Assembly: GCA_018366035.1 (NCBI GenBank)
Contig: JAGZIW010000004.1
Location: 62,001 to 126,000 of the forward strand
Direction of reading: 5' to 3'
Source: Butyricicoccus pullicaecorum
Lineage (GTDB): Bacteria; Bacillota; Clostridia; Oscillospirales; Butyricicoccaceae
Length of the DNA stretch: 64,000 nucleotides
How positions within the stretch are numbered: position 1 is the stretch's first letter; the number at the start of each line of letters is the position of its first letter. The notes beneath the pieces were generated by a model. The model was not told the DNA's origin and ran no database searches. It saw only the letters and a list, made by a program, of their open reading frames with translations. Both the position numbers and the translations under genes were made by a program. This document shows positions 33,935 to 42,510 of the stretch, piece by piece.

Positions 33935-35302
33935 ATGGCATTTGAAGGCTTAACCGAAAAAATTTCATCCGCCTTTAAGAAGCTGCGCGGACAGACTCGT
34001 CTGACCGAAGCCGATGTCAAGGAAGCCATGCGCGAAATTCGCCTTGCTTTGCTTGAGGCCGATGTAAACTTCAAGGTTACAAAGGATTTTATCAAGGCTG
34101 TGACCGAGCAGGCGACCGATGCTGAAATTCTGGAAAGCCTATCCCCTGCACAGCAGGTCATCAAGATTGTAAATGAAGAGCTTGTCAAGCTGCTCGGCGG
34201 ACAGGGTGCGCGCATTACCATCGCCCCCAATCCCCCCACCACCATTATGATGGTCGGCTTGCAGGGTGCCGGTAAAACGACAAACTGCGCAAAGCTTGCA
34301 GGCATGTTCAAAAAACAACAGCAGCGCCGTCCTCTGCTCGTTGCCTGTGACGTTTATCGTCCGGCAGCGATCGAACAGCTCAAGGTCGTCGGCAAACAGC
34401 TTGATATTCCGGTGTTCGAACAGGGACAGGGCGATCCGGTCGAGATCGCAAAAGCCGGCATTGCCCACGCAAAGAAAAACGGCTTTGACATGGTGTTTCT
34501 GGATACCGCCGGCCGCCTGCATATCGACGAAGCGCTGATGGACGAACTCAAAAACATCAAGGCTGCCGTAAAGCCGCATGAAATCATGCTGGTTGTCGAT
34601 GCGATGACCGGACAGGACGCAGTCAATGTTGCACAAACCTTTGATGAGGTACTCGGCATTGACGGTGTACTCATGAGTAAAATGGACGGTGACGCCCGCG
34701 GCGGTGCTGCCCTTTCTGTAAAAGCCGTTACCGGCAAGCCCATCAAATATATTGGTACCGGTGAAAAGCTCGACAATATCGAGTCTTTCCACCCCGACCG
34801 CATGGCTTCCCGTATTCTCGGCATGGGTGATGTGCTCACCCTGATTGAAAAAGCACAGCAAAGCTTTGACCAAAAGCAGGCGGTCGAGGTTGCAAAAAAG
34901 ATGTCTGCCGGAAAGCTGACTCTGACAGATTTCTATGAGCAAATCCAACAGGTTAAAAACATGGGTTCCGTTGAGGATATGCTGGGCATGATCCCGGGCG
35001 TAGATGCAAAGGCCTTGGCAGGAGCACAGCTGGACGGCAAAGCAATGGCGCATACCGAAGCCATTATCCAGTCTATGACCCCTAAGGAGCGGGAAAATCC
35101 TTCTATTATCAATTACAGCCGCAAAAAGCGTATTGCCGCTGGCTGCGGGCTTAAAATAGAAAAGGTCAACAAGCTGCTCAAGCAGTTTGAATCCATGCAA
35201 AAGATGACCAAACAGCTTGCAGGCATGCAAAAGCGTGCCAAAAAGAAAAAGCGTAAAGGTGGTTTTGCCGGCTTTGGCGGCGGATTCCCCTTTCCATTCT
35301 AA
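33935..35302 (+). CDS. ffh: Signal recognition particle protein Ffh
   Basis: 455 residues. Binds signal sequences and 4.5S RNA. N domain (1-90), G domain with GLQGAGKTT near 107, DTAGRLHID near 190 and TKMDG-like SKMDGDARGG near 248, and a methionine-rich M domain with the RNA-binding RKKRIAAGCGLKIEKVN near 400. The conserved Ser of the usual GSG is Cys here (GCG). Basic, Gly/Phe-rich tail. The start ATG 33935 follows GACGGAGG. Confidence 0.97.
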   Translation: MAFEGLTEKISSAFKKLRGQTRLTEADVKEAMREIRLALLEADVNFKVTKDFIKAVTEQATDAEILESLSPAQQVIKIVNEELVKLLGGQGARITIAPNPPTTIMMVGLQGAGKTTNCAKLAGMFKKQQQRRPLLVACDVYRPAAIEQLKVVGKQLDIPVFEQGQGDPVEIAKAGIAHAKKNGFDMVFLDTAGRLHIDEALMDELKNIKAAVKPHEIMLVVDAMTGQDAVNVAQTFDEVLGIDGVLMSKMDGDARGGAALSVKAVTGKPIKYIGTGEKLDNIESFHPDRMASRILGMGDVLTLIEKAQQSFDQKQAVEVAKKMSAGKLTLTDFYEQIQQVKNMGSVEDMLGMIPGVDAKALAGAQLDGKAMAHTEAIIQSMTPKERENPSIINYSRKKRIAAGCGLKIEKVNKLLKQFESMQKMTKQLAGMQKRAKKKKRKGGFAGFGGGFPFPF

Positions 35303-35361
35303 CCAATGTTGTAAATGAACTTTACAAATAGATTTTGAAAGATTTCAAGGAGGTGAAATTT

Positions 35362-35601
35362 ATGGTAAAGATCAGACTTCGCAGAATGGGTGCCAAGAAG
35401 GCTCCTTTCTACCGTGTTGTTGTTGCTGACTCCCGCTATCCGCGTGACGGTCGCTTCATTGAGGAAATCGGCACTTATAATCCGATGACTTCTGACGCTG
35501 CAATTCAGATCGACGCTGAGCGTGCGCAGGCTTGGATCCAGAAGGGTGCACAGCCAACCGATACGGTTCGCGGTCTTCTGAAGAAGGCAGGCGTGCTCTA
35601 A
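35362..35601 (+). CDS. rpsP: 30S ribosomal protein S16
   Basis: 79 residues, full length. Starts MVKIRLRRMGAKKAPFYRVV and ends with a short tail (TDTVRGLLKKAGVL). AAGGAGGTGA before ATG 35362. Third gene of the ylxM-ffh-rpsP-khpA-rimM-trmD cluster. Confidence 0.97.
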   Translation: MVKIRLRRMGAKKAPFYRVVVADSRYPRDGRFIEEIGTYNPMTSDAAIQIDAERAQAWIQKGAQPTDTVRGLLKKAGVL

Positions 35602-35620
35602 GGATAGTGAGGTTATGGAT

Positions 35621-35851
35621 ATGAAAGAGCTTTTAACCTACATCGTGGCAAATCTGGTTTCACAGCCAGACGCAATTTCCATTACGGAATCCATCGAGGG
35701 TGATGAAGTCACCTATGCACTTCATGTTGCACCTGAAGATATGGGACGCGTAATCGGCCGTCATGGTCGTATTGCCAAAGAGATCCGCACGCTCATGAAA
35801 GCGGCAGGCAATCGTGAAAACAAAAAGGTTTCTGTGGATATCTGCGACTAA
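35621..35851 (+). CDS. khpA: KH-domain RNA-binding protein KhpA
   Basis: 76 residues. Single KH domain with the GxxG loop in MGRVIGRHGRIAKEIRTLMK. Binds RNA, usually as a heterodimer with KhpB/Jag, affecting cell division and elongation. MKELLTYIVANLV is the usual family start; an in-frame ATG six bases upstream (35615) is too close to the GAGG site, so 35621 is preferred. After it, an unusual 269-base gap with a MITE-like element separates it from rimM. Confidence 0.92.
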   Translation: MKELLTYIVANLVSQPDAISITESIEGDEVTYALHVAPEDMGRVIGRHGRIAKEIRTLMKAAGNRENKKVSVDICD

Positions 35852-35875
35852 GCAGAATTCACAAAGCCGCGCCTA

Positions 35876-36101
35876 GAGACCTGTCGAAAGACAGGTCTTG
35901 AGTTCGTCGAAAAACTGCGTTTTTCGGCGAGTCCGTGTCCGCCGCGCAAAGCGCTCTGGACGAAGAATGCCCGAAACCGCGCATACGTGAGCGATTTCGG
36001 GCATTTTTCGCAAAGTTGTGATATGCGGGACAAAATTTCACGCGCGCCTATGGCGCGAGGTGCTTTTTCGACAGTCTGAGAACTGCCTTTCGACAGCTCT
36101 C
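35876..36101. mobile_element. MITE-like inverted-repeat element between khpA and rimM
   Basis: Left end GAGACCTGTCGAAAGACAG (35876-35894) and right end CTGCCTTTCGACAGCTCTC (36083-36101) are inverted copies with 17 of 19 bases matching. The similarity continues inward (TCGTCGAAAAA near 35904, TTTTTCGACAG near 36065). The left end also folds on itself (AGACCTGTC-GAAA-GACAGGTCT). The centre has a perfect 11-bp stem AATGCCCGAAA / TTTCGGGCATT (35966-36005), and its core recurs at 26428. No open frame of note. Confidence 0.65.
35959..36006. repeat. Core repeat shared with 26428-26480
   Basis: The two copies share GACGAA, AATGCCCGAAACCGC, GAGCGAT and GCATTTT in the same order and spacing. This copy has a perfect stem; the other is decayed. 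Confidence 0.7.
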
Positions 36102-36120
36102 AATATCTCGGAGGTTTTCA

Positions 36121-36627
36121 ATGAAGAAACAATTTCTGGAAGCTGGAAAAATCGTCAATACCCATGGCGTGACCGGTGATATCAAGGTTCAGTCATGGTG
36201 CGATACCCCTGATGTTCTGACCACATTCGACACCCTGTATCTCTCTCCTGAAAAGCCGGTCAAGGTCAAAAAGTCCTATGTACACAAGGGCTGCGTCATC
36301 ATGCACCTTGCAGGTGTAGATACCTGTGAAGCTGCTGAGGCGCTGCGCAATCAGGTGCTGTATCTTGACCGCGATGACATCGATCTGCCCGAAGATCTCG
36401 TATTTATTCAGGATATGATCGGGCTTACCGTCTATGACGAGCGCACGCAGACCATTATCGGCACGCTCAAAGAGGTGCTGACTACCAATCCAGCCCATGA
36501 TATGTATGTCATTCGCCGCCCAGATGCTGCCGATGCGCTCATTCCTGCATGTGAGCCGTTTCTGGTCTCGGTCGATCTTGCAGCAAACCGCCTGACAGTA
36601 CGCACAATTGAGGGGCTTTTGGAATGA
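36121..36627 (+). CDS. rimM: Ribosome maturation factor RimM
   Basis: 168 residues. 16S processing factor binding S19. N-terminal barrel (GKIVNTHGVTGDIKVQSWCD) and C-terminal PRC-barrel (IGLTVYDERTQTIIGTLKEV, ending IPACEPFLVSVD). CGGAGG precedes the ATG. Overlaps trmD by four bases. Confidence 0.95.
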   Translation: MKKQFLEAGKIVNTHGVTGDIKVQSWCDTPDVLTTFDTLYLSPEKPVKVKKSYVHKGCVIMHLAGVDTCEAAEALRNQVLYLDRDDIDLPEDLVFIQDMIGLTVYDERTQTIIGTLKEVLTTNPAHDMYVIRRPDAADALIPACEPFLVSVDLAANRLTVRTIEGLLE

Positions 36628-37361
36628 AAATCGATATTATGACGCTGTTTCCCGACCTTATCACAGGCGTTATGCAGCAGAGCATCATCGGACGCGCACA
36701 GGCAAAGGGACTCATTGAGATCACTGCCGCCAATATCCGTGACTATGCGCTTGACAAGCACCACAAGGCAGATGATGCCCCCTATGGCGGCGGGCGCGGC
36801 ATGGTCATGCTCCCCGAACCGCTTTACCTGTGCCATGAGGCACTGACCGAAGGCAAGCACGTGCACACGGTCATGATGAGCGCACAGGGCACTCCCTTCA
36901 ATCAGGAAAAGGCGCGCGAGCTGCTTGCCCGTGAACATTTTATCATTGTATGCGGACATTATGAGGGCATTGACCAGCGCTTTATCGATACCTGTGTAGA
37001 CGAGGAAATCTCGATTGGCGACTTCGTGCTGACAGGCGGTGAAATTCCTGCCATGGCCGTTGCCGACGCGGTCTGCCGCATGGTTCCCAACGTGCTTCCA
37101 GATGAAACTGCCTTTCAGGAGGAAAGCCACTGGAACGGGCTTTTGGAATATCCGCAATATACCCATCCGGCTGTCTGGCGCAATCAGGAGGTACCGGAGG
37201 TGCTGCTGTCCGGTCATCATGCAAACATCGCCCGCTGGCGGCGCAAAATGTCTATCCGGCGCACCATGCACGATCGTCCCGACCTCTTTGAGTCCTTTGT
37301 TCCACAGGATAAACAGGATAAAAAAATACTGGCTGAGCTTGCCGCGGAATCTGATCTCTGA
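36624..37361 (+). CDS. trmD: tRNA (guanine-N1-)-methyltransferase
   Basis: 245 residues. Makes m1G37 in tRNA using SAM bound in a trefoil knot. Motifs: MTLFPDLITGVMQQSIIGRA, DDAPYGGGRGMVM, VCGHYEGIDQRF, and knot sequence FVLTGGEIPAM. ATG overlaps the rimM stop. In most bacteria rplS follows; here it does not. Confidence 0.96.
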   Translation: MKIDIMTLFPDLITGVMQQSIIGRAQAKGLIEITAANIRDYALDKHHKADDAPYGGGRGMVMLPEPLYLCHEALTEGKHVHTVMMSAQGTPFNQEKARELLAREHFIIVCGHYEGIDQRFIDTCVDEEISIGDFVLTGGEIPAMAVADAVCRMVPNVLPDETAFQEESHWNGLLEYPQYTHPAVWRNQEVPEVLLSGHHANIARWRRKMSIRRTMHDRPDLFESFVPQDKQDKKILAELAAESDL

Positions 37362-37400
37362 TCGTACCGCGGCTTTTTGTTTGGATCTCTCAAAAAGCTG

Positions 37401-37429
37401 TTTACATTCGCTCACAGATTCGTTACAAT
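37401..37429 (+). promoter_or_regulatory. Promoter of the PfkB kinase gene
   Basis: TTTACA at 37401-37406, 17-base spacer, TACAAT at 37424-37429. Confidence 0.75.
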
Positions 37430-37469
37430 AATAGTATATTACTGTTATTGGCTTTCAGGAGGAATCCTC

Positions 37470-38411
37470 ATGATTATCACCATCACTCTCAACCCTGCAA
37501 TGGACCGCACACTCCGCATCGAGCAGCCCCTTCAGGTCAATATGCTCAACCGTGCATCAAGCACATCGGTCGAGCCGGGCGGCAAGGGAATCAATGTCTC
37601 CCGTGCAGTCAAAGCACTGGGCGGCAAGAGCGTCGCACTTGGCTTTTGCGCCGGCAGCAACGGACGCGCCATGAAAGATGCGCTCACCTCCATTGACATT
37701 CATCATGATTTTGTAGACGTCCCGGGCAACACCCGCGTGAACCTTCAGGTCATTGACCAAGATGGCAACCACACAGAAATCAACGAGCCGGGCTTCAAAA
37801 TTTCTGACAGTGATTTTCTGCGCTTTTTAGAGCGGGTCGAGCAATATCTGGACGATAAAAACATTTTTGTCATCTCCGGCTCCGTCCCTCCCTTCTTCCC
37901 CATACAAAATTTTGTAAAGCTTATTAAGACCATCAAAAAAGCTGGCTGCCGCCTGATTGTAGATGAGGCTGAGGAGCTTTTGGAGGAGGCACTCAAATTC
38001 GAGCCTGACATGGTAAAGCCCAATATCTTTGAGCTTGCCGAGGCGGTTGGCGACGAGCCGACCGCTGACCCTGACGTGTTGGTTGCAAGCGCCCGCAAAC
38101 TGCTTGACAAAGGCGCACAGGCTGTCTGTGTCTCCATGGGCGAGGAGGGTGCACTGTTTGTCTCTAAACATGAGCCTGAAGCACTTTATGTCAATTGCAA
38201 TCCCAAAATTTATAATGAGGGTGCTGTCGGTACAGGCGACGCCATGGTCGGCGCCATTGCCAATGCTATGGACAAAAAAATCAGCTTTGTAGAAATGGCA
38301 AAGTTTACCGTTGCAACCGGACGCGCCTGTGCACGGCTTGCCGGTACTGAAATGGCGACCCTCAAAAAAGTCTACGAGGTATACGAAAGCCTGCTCGTCT
38401 ACACTGTTTAA
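37470..38411 (+). CDS. 1-phosphofructokinase family (PfkB) hexose kinase
   Basis: 313 residues. Starts MIITITLNPAMDRTLRIE, the pattern of the FruK/LacC group of PfkB kinases. Substrate-binding EPGGKGINVSRAVKALGG near residue 35 and C-terminal anion-hole/catalytic signature GAVGTGDAMVGA near 255, with the expected Asp. It phosphorylates a sugar phosphate (fructose-1-P or tagatose-6-P are usual); without a fruA or lac neighbour the substrate is open. AGGAGGAATCC before ATG. Own promoter and terminator. Confidence 0.88.
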   Translation: MIITITLNPAMDRTLRIEQPLQVNMLNRASSTSVEPGGKGINVSRAVKALGGKSVALGFCAGSNGRAMKDALTSIDIHHDFVDVPGNTRVNLQVIDQDGNHTEINEPGFKISDSDFLRFLERVEQYLDDKNIFVISGSVPPFFPIQNFVKLIKTIKKAGCRLIVDEAEELLEEALKFEPDMVKPNIFELAEAVGDEPTADPDVLVASARKLLDKGAQAVCVSMGEEGALFVSKHEPEALYVNCNPKIYNEGAVGTGDAMVGAIANAMDKKISFVEMAKFTVATGRACARLAGTEMATLKKVYEVYESLLVYTV

Positions 38412-38425
38412 CCGCATACATAACA

Positions 38426-38465
38426 ATCCCCTGTTTTCTGCCGAAAACAGGGGATATTTTAATTT
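38426..38465 (+). terminator. Terminator of the PfkB kinase gene
   Basis: 13-bp perfect stem (38426-38438 with 38443-38455), loop TGCC, T-rich tail. Confidence 0.92.
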
Positions 38466-38486
38466 TTCATTCCTGCGATGCCGTCA

Positions 38487-38798
38487 TCACGCAATGGTCC
38501 AAGCGCCTTGATAAACAGGTGTATTCCATACCGCCTCAAAGTCTTTCCTTTGCACATAGCAGGCGGAAAACTCATCTCCAAAGATTCCCTGATTTATCTC
38601 CTCCACAGTAGGAAGCTCTGTAATCTCTATCACATCTTTGTAAAAATCATCTATATTTTTCTTGCTTCCGTCTGCAAACACATCAATTGCCCTTGTCACA
38701 TATCGTCCTTCTGTCAAATCCACCTGATAAAAAATAATTTTTGGCTCATCTGCCAAGTCATGCAGCCACAGCATCTTGATAAATTCCGTATCTCTCAT
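38487..38798 (-). CDS. Small protein resembling DUF6881
   Basis: 103 residues. The pattern KMLWLHDLADEPKIIFYQVD, then RAIDVFADGS, then LPTVEEINQGIFGDEFSA and KDFEAVW is like that of DUF6881 proteins, which are found in many genomes and sometimes as immunity-like orphans. Function unknown. The start is placed at ATG 38798, which follows GAAAGG; an earlier ATG at 38822 has no ribosome site. No neighbour suggests a toxin. Confidence 0.65.
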   Translation of the reverse strand: MRDTEFIKMLWLHDLADEPKIIFYQVDLTEGRYVTRAIDVFADGSKKNIDDFYKDVIEITELPTVEEINQGIFGDEFSACYVQRKDFEAVWNTPVYQGAWTIA

Positions 38799-38855
38799 AT
38801 GCGCCCTTTCCACCTTCTCCATTATTCAACTGTACACACTGCAAGCCCGCTTTCC

Positions 38856-38914
38856 TCATAAAAATCCCCAAAATGCAGCGCCAGTCATATGTCCAGCGTC
38901 TGCCTTTTGGGGAT
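38856..38914 (-). terminator. Terminator after the Asp23 gene
   Basis: Long minus-strand stem: ATCCCCAAAAGGCAG pairs with CTGCATTTTGGGGAT, then TTTTTATG. The loop holds further pairing (GACGCTGG / CCAGCG). Confidence 0.85.
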
Positions 38915-38925
38915 CACGATTTTAC

Positions 38926-39336
38926 TTATGCCTCAACCGGCATTGCTGTATCTTCGGTATTCTTTGGCGGATCAAAAGATACACCGCCTACAATTACATT
39001 CACCGCCGTTGCCTTCAACCCAGTCATCGACTCAATTGCAGCCTTGACAGCCTGCTGTACAGTAACCGCAACCTCGCCAACACTCTTGCCGAACTTGACT
39101 AAAATACTCAGCTCCACATCGACAGTATCCCGCTCGCCAATCTGCACGCGAACCCCCTTATTCAGGTTCTTTTTACCCAAAAGGCTTGCAATTTCGGTCG
39201 TCAGACCAGCGCACAAGCCGCTGACGCCATCGGTTTCTGTGGCAGCACGCGCTGCAATAGAGGCAACGACTTCCTCAGAAATTTTAATCGTACCCTGATC
39301 GCCAGAGGTCACCCAATACTCTTTATGTTCTGCCAT
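38926..39336 (-). CDS. Asp23/Gls24 family envelope stress protein
   Basis: 136 residues. Family motifs: TIKISEEVVASIAARAATETDGVSG near the N terminus, and VGEVAVTVQQAVKAAIESMTGLKATAVNVIVGGVSF. These small proteins associate with the membrane via partners and respond to envelope or alkaline stress in staphylococci; a paralog often sits by spoIIIA, accBC and nusB in Clostridia. ATG 39336 follows GAGGAGTG. It has its own strong promoter after the spoIIIA operon. Confidence 0.92.
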   Translation of the reverse strand: MAEHKEYWVTSGDQGTIKISEEVVASIAARAATETDGVSGLCAGLTTEIASLLGKKNLNKGVRVQIGERDTVDVELSILVKFGKSVGEVAVTVQQAVKAAIESMTGLKATAVNVIVGGVSFDPPKNTEDTAMPVEA

Positions 39337-39373
39337 ATTGCTACACTCCTCAAACGAAAACATTTGCAGCTAT

Positions 39374-39402
39374 ATTATAGCACAAGCCTTAGAAAAGTGC
39401 AA
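39374..39402 (-). promoter_or_regulatory. Promoter of the Asp23 gene
   Basis: On the minus strand TTGCAC (39397-39402), 17-base spacer, TATAAT (39374-39379). Confidence 0.82.
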
Positions 39403-39424
39403 TTATAATACACCTGTGTTTTCA

Positions 39425-39976
39425 CTACGCAGCTTCGACGATTTTAATCTGCTCTGCGCTCACGCCGGTTTCCGTCACAACAATATCACGTACAACGGCT
39501 GCGTCCTGTGCAGCAAACCCTTTTTCCGGCGGCTGTACGATGACATTGACCGCGTCCTCTCCGACAAACACGACCGCATCTGCATAGCCCTTCGCCTTAA
39601 TCAGGCTCTCGACACGCGCCTCGGTCACAGAGTCATCTGCCAGACGCGAAATCTGTCCTGCTGCCTCTTCTTTTGCTTTTTCATCTGCCTTTTCATCTTG
39701 CAGACTGGTTTGCAGGATACTGATGGCTTCATCTCTCGCCTGCTCACGTGCCAGACGGGACTGCGCAAAATAATCACCGCCAGATACCACCTCGGTACTC
39801 TCCTCTCCTGTGCTGCCCTCCTGCATCACAGAGGCGCCGTCCAACTCGGTCTTTGCCTGCCCTGCCACAAGTAGCTCTTCCGGAGACTGTACGTAGCTCC
39901 AGTTCAGGTATACTGCAACGCACAACATAAGACCGATGACACCATATACCACACCGCGTTTCTTCCCTGTTGCCAT
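39425..39976 (-). CDS. spoIIIAH: Stage III sporulation protein AH
   Basis: 183 residues. One membrane helix near 8-26 (GVVYGVIGLMLCVAVYLNW), an acidic linker, and a C-terminal ring-building domain (ISRLADDSVTEARVESLIKA, then YADAVVFVGEDAVNVIV). In the mother cell membrane it joins SpoIIQ from the forespore to form the feeding-tube channel. Last gene of the spoIIIA operon. Confidence 0.94.
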   Translation of the reverse strand: MATGKKRGVVYGVIGLMLCVAVYLNWSYVQSPEELLVAGQAKTELDGASVMQEGSTGEESTEVVSGGDYFAQSRLAREQARDEAISILQTSLQDEKADEKAKEEAAGQISRLADDSVTEARVESLIKAKGYADAVVFVGEDAVNVIVQPPEKGFAAQDAAVVRDIVVTETGVSAEQIKIVEAA

Positions 39977-39992
39977 AATAAAAAACCTCCTG

Positions 39993-40535
39993 TCATTGCT
40001 GTTCCATTTGAATCACCGAAATCCGGTCTGTGCGCAGCCCGCACACCGCACCAATCGCCTCTGTCACGGCAAGCCGCACCTTGCTGTCCTGCGCGCCGTC
40101 GCACAGAACGACTGCCCCACGAAATGTTGGATAAGTCTCCTTGATCCGCACAGGCTGTTCGCCGTAGCTGCCATCGGACACCGTGGAGAGCGTGCTCTCA
40201 TAGGAGCCATTTTGTTCCCCGTTGTCCGCCTGCCGGATATTGGAGGCATAGACGGATTCCCCGCTTTCCTCCAGAGAAAGCATCAGCGTGACCCGCCCAA
40301 TGCCTGCGATTTGCGAAAGCTCCTTTTCCAGCCGTTTCTCAAAGGGTTCCAGCGCAAATGCCTGTTCTGTCCCCTCCAATTGCGGTTCAGACTGCTCTGG
40401 TTTATCCCGTGCCCCACCTCCTGCATATAACAATAAAATACCAACAAGCAAAATAATCAGCGCATATTTATATTTGGCGATACTGGGCATAAGCTGCCCA
40501 GTCTGTATGTATTGTTTCAATCGGTCCAGTTCCAT
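39993..40535 (-). CDS. spoIIIAG: Stage III sporulation protein AG
   Basis: 180 residues. Membrane helix near 28-44 (YALIILLVGILLLYAGG) and a ring-building domain, with LEKELSQIAGIGRVTLMLSLEES and the C-terminal VRLAVTEAIGAVCGLRTDRISVIQ. Forms the large ring of the SpoIIIA-SpoIIQ channel. ATG 40535 follows AAAGGAG and lies within the end of spoIIIAF. Confidence 0.93.
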   Translation of the reverse strand: MELDRLKQYIQTGQLMPSIAKYKYALIILLVGILLLYAGGGARDKPEQSEPQLEGTEQAFALEPFEKRLEKELSQIAGIGRVTLMLSLEESGESVYASNIRQADNGEQNGSYESTLSTVSDGSYGEQPVRIKETYPTFRGAVVLCDGAQDSKVRLAVTEAIGAVCGLRTDRISVIQMEQQ

Positions 40536-40981
40536 ATTTGAAGCTCCTTTGGTATTCCACATTCCGAAACCAGCATTTGAGAAAGCGCGGCAGCGTCTAT
40601 ATTCCGGCTGCACGTCAGCTGCACTCCCGTCACAAGGGTTTTTTCTGCCTCCTGCACAAGCTGTAATTTCGCAGTACAGGCAATCCCCATTTGCTCAGCA
40701 CGTGTCTGCACATAGGTTTCCACCTGCTGCGCTGCCGCATTTGCCAATTCCCTTTGCATCTCATCGCAATGTACCTGCATCGCTTTGTGTGTCTGCGGTT
40801 CTCGGATATTGGGCAGCCGAAATTGTGAAAGCGGCTGCAAAACTGCAAGCAAAACCGCAAGTCCGGCTGCAAGCCGCAGCACCTCCTGCATTGCCTTTCC
40901 CTTGGCAAACAGTACCGCCGCCCCACTGCACAGGGCAGCCGCCGCAACGCCAAGCAGCAGTTCTCGAAACAGCTCTATCAT
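40517..40981 (-). CDS. spoIIIAF: Stage III sporulation protein AF
   Basis: 154 residues. Two hydrophobic segments in the first 50 residues, then a soluble ring-building-like domain (AEKTLVTGVQLTCSRNIDAAALSQMLV). Overlaps spoIIIAE by four bases and spoIIIAG by 19. Identified from size, topology and its position between AE and AG. Confidence 0.9.
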   Translation of the reverse strand: MIELFRELLLGVAAAALCSGAAVLFAKGKAMQEVLRLAAGLAVLLAVLQPLSQFRLPNIREPQTHKAMQVHCDEMQRELANAAAQQVETYVQTRAEQMGIACTAKLQLVQEAEKTLVTGVQLTCSRNIDAAALSQMLVSECGIPKELQIWNWTD

Positions 40982-42075
40982 ATTGGATTCACCATCATGA
41001 CGGAAAAGACCAATTCAAAAAATAAAATTGCAGAACAGGTTCCGAGCATTCCCAGCATCAGTCCCATACTATCCGACAGCCCCGTCACAAGCCCTGCAAG
41101 TGCGCCGCCGCAAACCGGTGTTAAAACCGCACCGCCTGCCTTAAACAGCAGATAGTTGCACCCAACCCGCAAAAATGGCAGCAGACAGATCGCCACAATG
41201 CACAGCATGCCAAAAATCCCCAGCGTGTTGCGAATCAGCACCGCACCGGCAAGCATGGATTCTGCCGCGTCTGATATGATCCCCCCAACCACAGGCACTG
41301 AGCCGGATACGGCAAACTTTGCCGTTTTGACCGCAAGAGCATCTGCACTCCCGCCAATCACGCCAGAAATGGTGAGATATGCGATAAACAGGGTGAGCGT
41401 GATTTTCATGCTTCCGGTAATCGCCCATTTCAAGAACCCTGCCATACGCCCCAAAAGCCCCCCGCCAACCGCTGTATCCACGGTCAGAATGGCAATATAG
41501 ATGCCAACCGCCGGCAAAAGCAGTTCAGTCATCAGGCGGATAAATAAATCAAAGGAAAACAGGGTGATGCCCTGCATCACGGTTGCCGTTGTAGGTGCAC
41601 CCGTCAGCGAAACTGCCCCCGCCATCACTGGAAGCATAGTTTTTGAGAACACCGAAACCTCGTGCAGCGTATTGCGGCACAGTGCCATCATGCCGGAGAG
41701 ATCCGCAAAAAACACGCCCGTCATTCCCAGTGCCCCCGCCAGCGTGACCACAGGAAGCCCGCCGGAAACCGTCTGGATTCCCTGTAAGACCCCGCAGATC
41801 ACTGCAATCACCAGCAGCTTTGCCAGACTTCCAAGCGCTGCCCGCCAGATTCCCCTGCTCTGTTCCCCTGCCCGCTCCAACAGGATAAGGGCAGCCTGCC
41901 CGACATCGCCATCTGCTGGAATCTCCTGCATAAACTGCGCCGCTTCCCCTGTAAGAGAACCCCTGACAGACTGTATCTGCTCCCGTGCCAGCATGCTTGC
42001 CGTATCTGTGGGTGCTGCCGCTGCACGTCCGGTCAGCAGAAACAGACTCAGAACCATCATGATTTTCCACTTCAT
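40978..42075 (-). CDS. spoIIIAE: Stage III sporulation protein AE
   Basis: 365 residues. Signal-like N terminus and multiple membrane helices; the most conserved parts are TMLPVMAGAVSLTGAPTTATVMQ and FAVSGSVPVVGGIISDAAE. Polytopic component of the channel complex. Confidence 0.94.
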   Translation of the reverse strand: MKWKIMMVLSLFLLTGRAAAAPTDTASMLAREQIQSVRGSLTGEAAQFMQEIPADGDVGQAALILLERAGEQSRGIWRAALGSLAKLLVIAVICGVLQGIQTVSGGLPVVTLAGALGMTGVFFADLSGMMALCRNTLHEVSVFSKTMLPVMAGAVSLTGAPTTATVMQGITLFSFDLFIRLMTELLLPAVGIYIAILTVDTAVGGGLLGRMAGFLKWAITGSMKITLTLFIAYLTISGVIGGSADALAVKTAKFAVSGSVPVVGGIISDAAESMLAGAVLIRNTLGIFGMLCIVAICLLPFLRVGCNYLLFKAGGAVLTPVCGGALAGLVTGLSDSMGLMLGMLGTCSAILFFELVFSVMMVNPI

Positions 42076-42118
42076 CGCTCATTTCCTTTCCGCACCTGCG
42101 CAAGCAGGGTGCAATCCT

Positions 42119-42508
42119 TTACACGATCATGCGCGATACGACCGCGAATACCTGTGACAGCAGCGGCAAACATACGAGGATTGCCGCTGCTGTTCCCGCA
42201 ATTTCCAGCTGCGCGGCAAGCGCAGCCTGTCCTGCGTCCTGACAGATCGCCCCAGCGACCCGCACAACGAGTGCAATCCCAACGGCCTTCATAACCGGTA
42301 TATAGATGGTCTCGGTGCTGTCCAGCTTGCCAAGCACCGCACGTATGGAACCGATCAGCTGTCCGACTGGCTCCAGCATGCCCCAGAGCAGGCAGAGAAC
42401 ACCTGCCAGTCCCACCAGAAATGCAAGCGGCGGACTGTCTTTTTTGAGTACGAGCGCCAGCACTGCCGCCGCCAGTGCTGTCCCGACCCATGTGCCAAGC
42501 TGTCCCAT
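42119..42508 (-). CDS. spoIIIAD: Stage III sporulation protein AD
   Basis: 129 residues, almost wholly hydrophobic with four helices and the polar motif IYIPVMKAVGIALVVRVAGAICQDAGQAALAAQLEIAG split between them. Three-base gap after spoIIIAC. Confidence 0.93.
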   Translation of the reverse strand: MGQLGTWVGTALAAAVLALVLKKDSPPLAFLVGLAGVLCLLWGMLEPVGQLIGSIRAVLGKLDSTETIYIPVMKAVGIALVVRVAGAICQDAGQAALAAQLEIAGTAAAILVCLPLLSQVFAVVSRMIV

Positions 42509-42510
42509 CT

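Noticed and set aside
34139..35230. 363-residue frame antisense to ffh
   Set aside because: Complement of a highly conserved gene; no ribosome site and no family resemblance.
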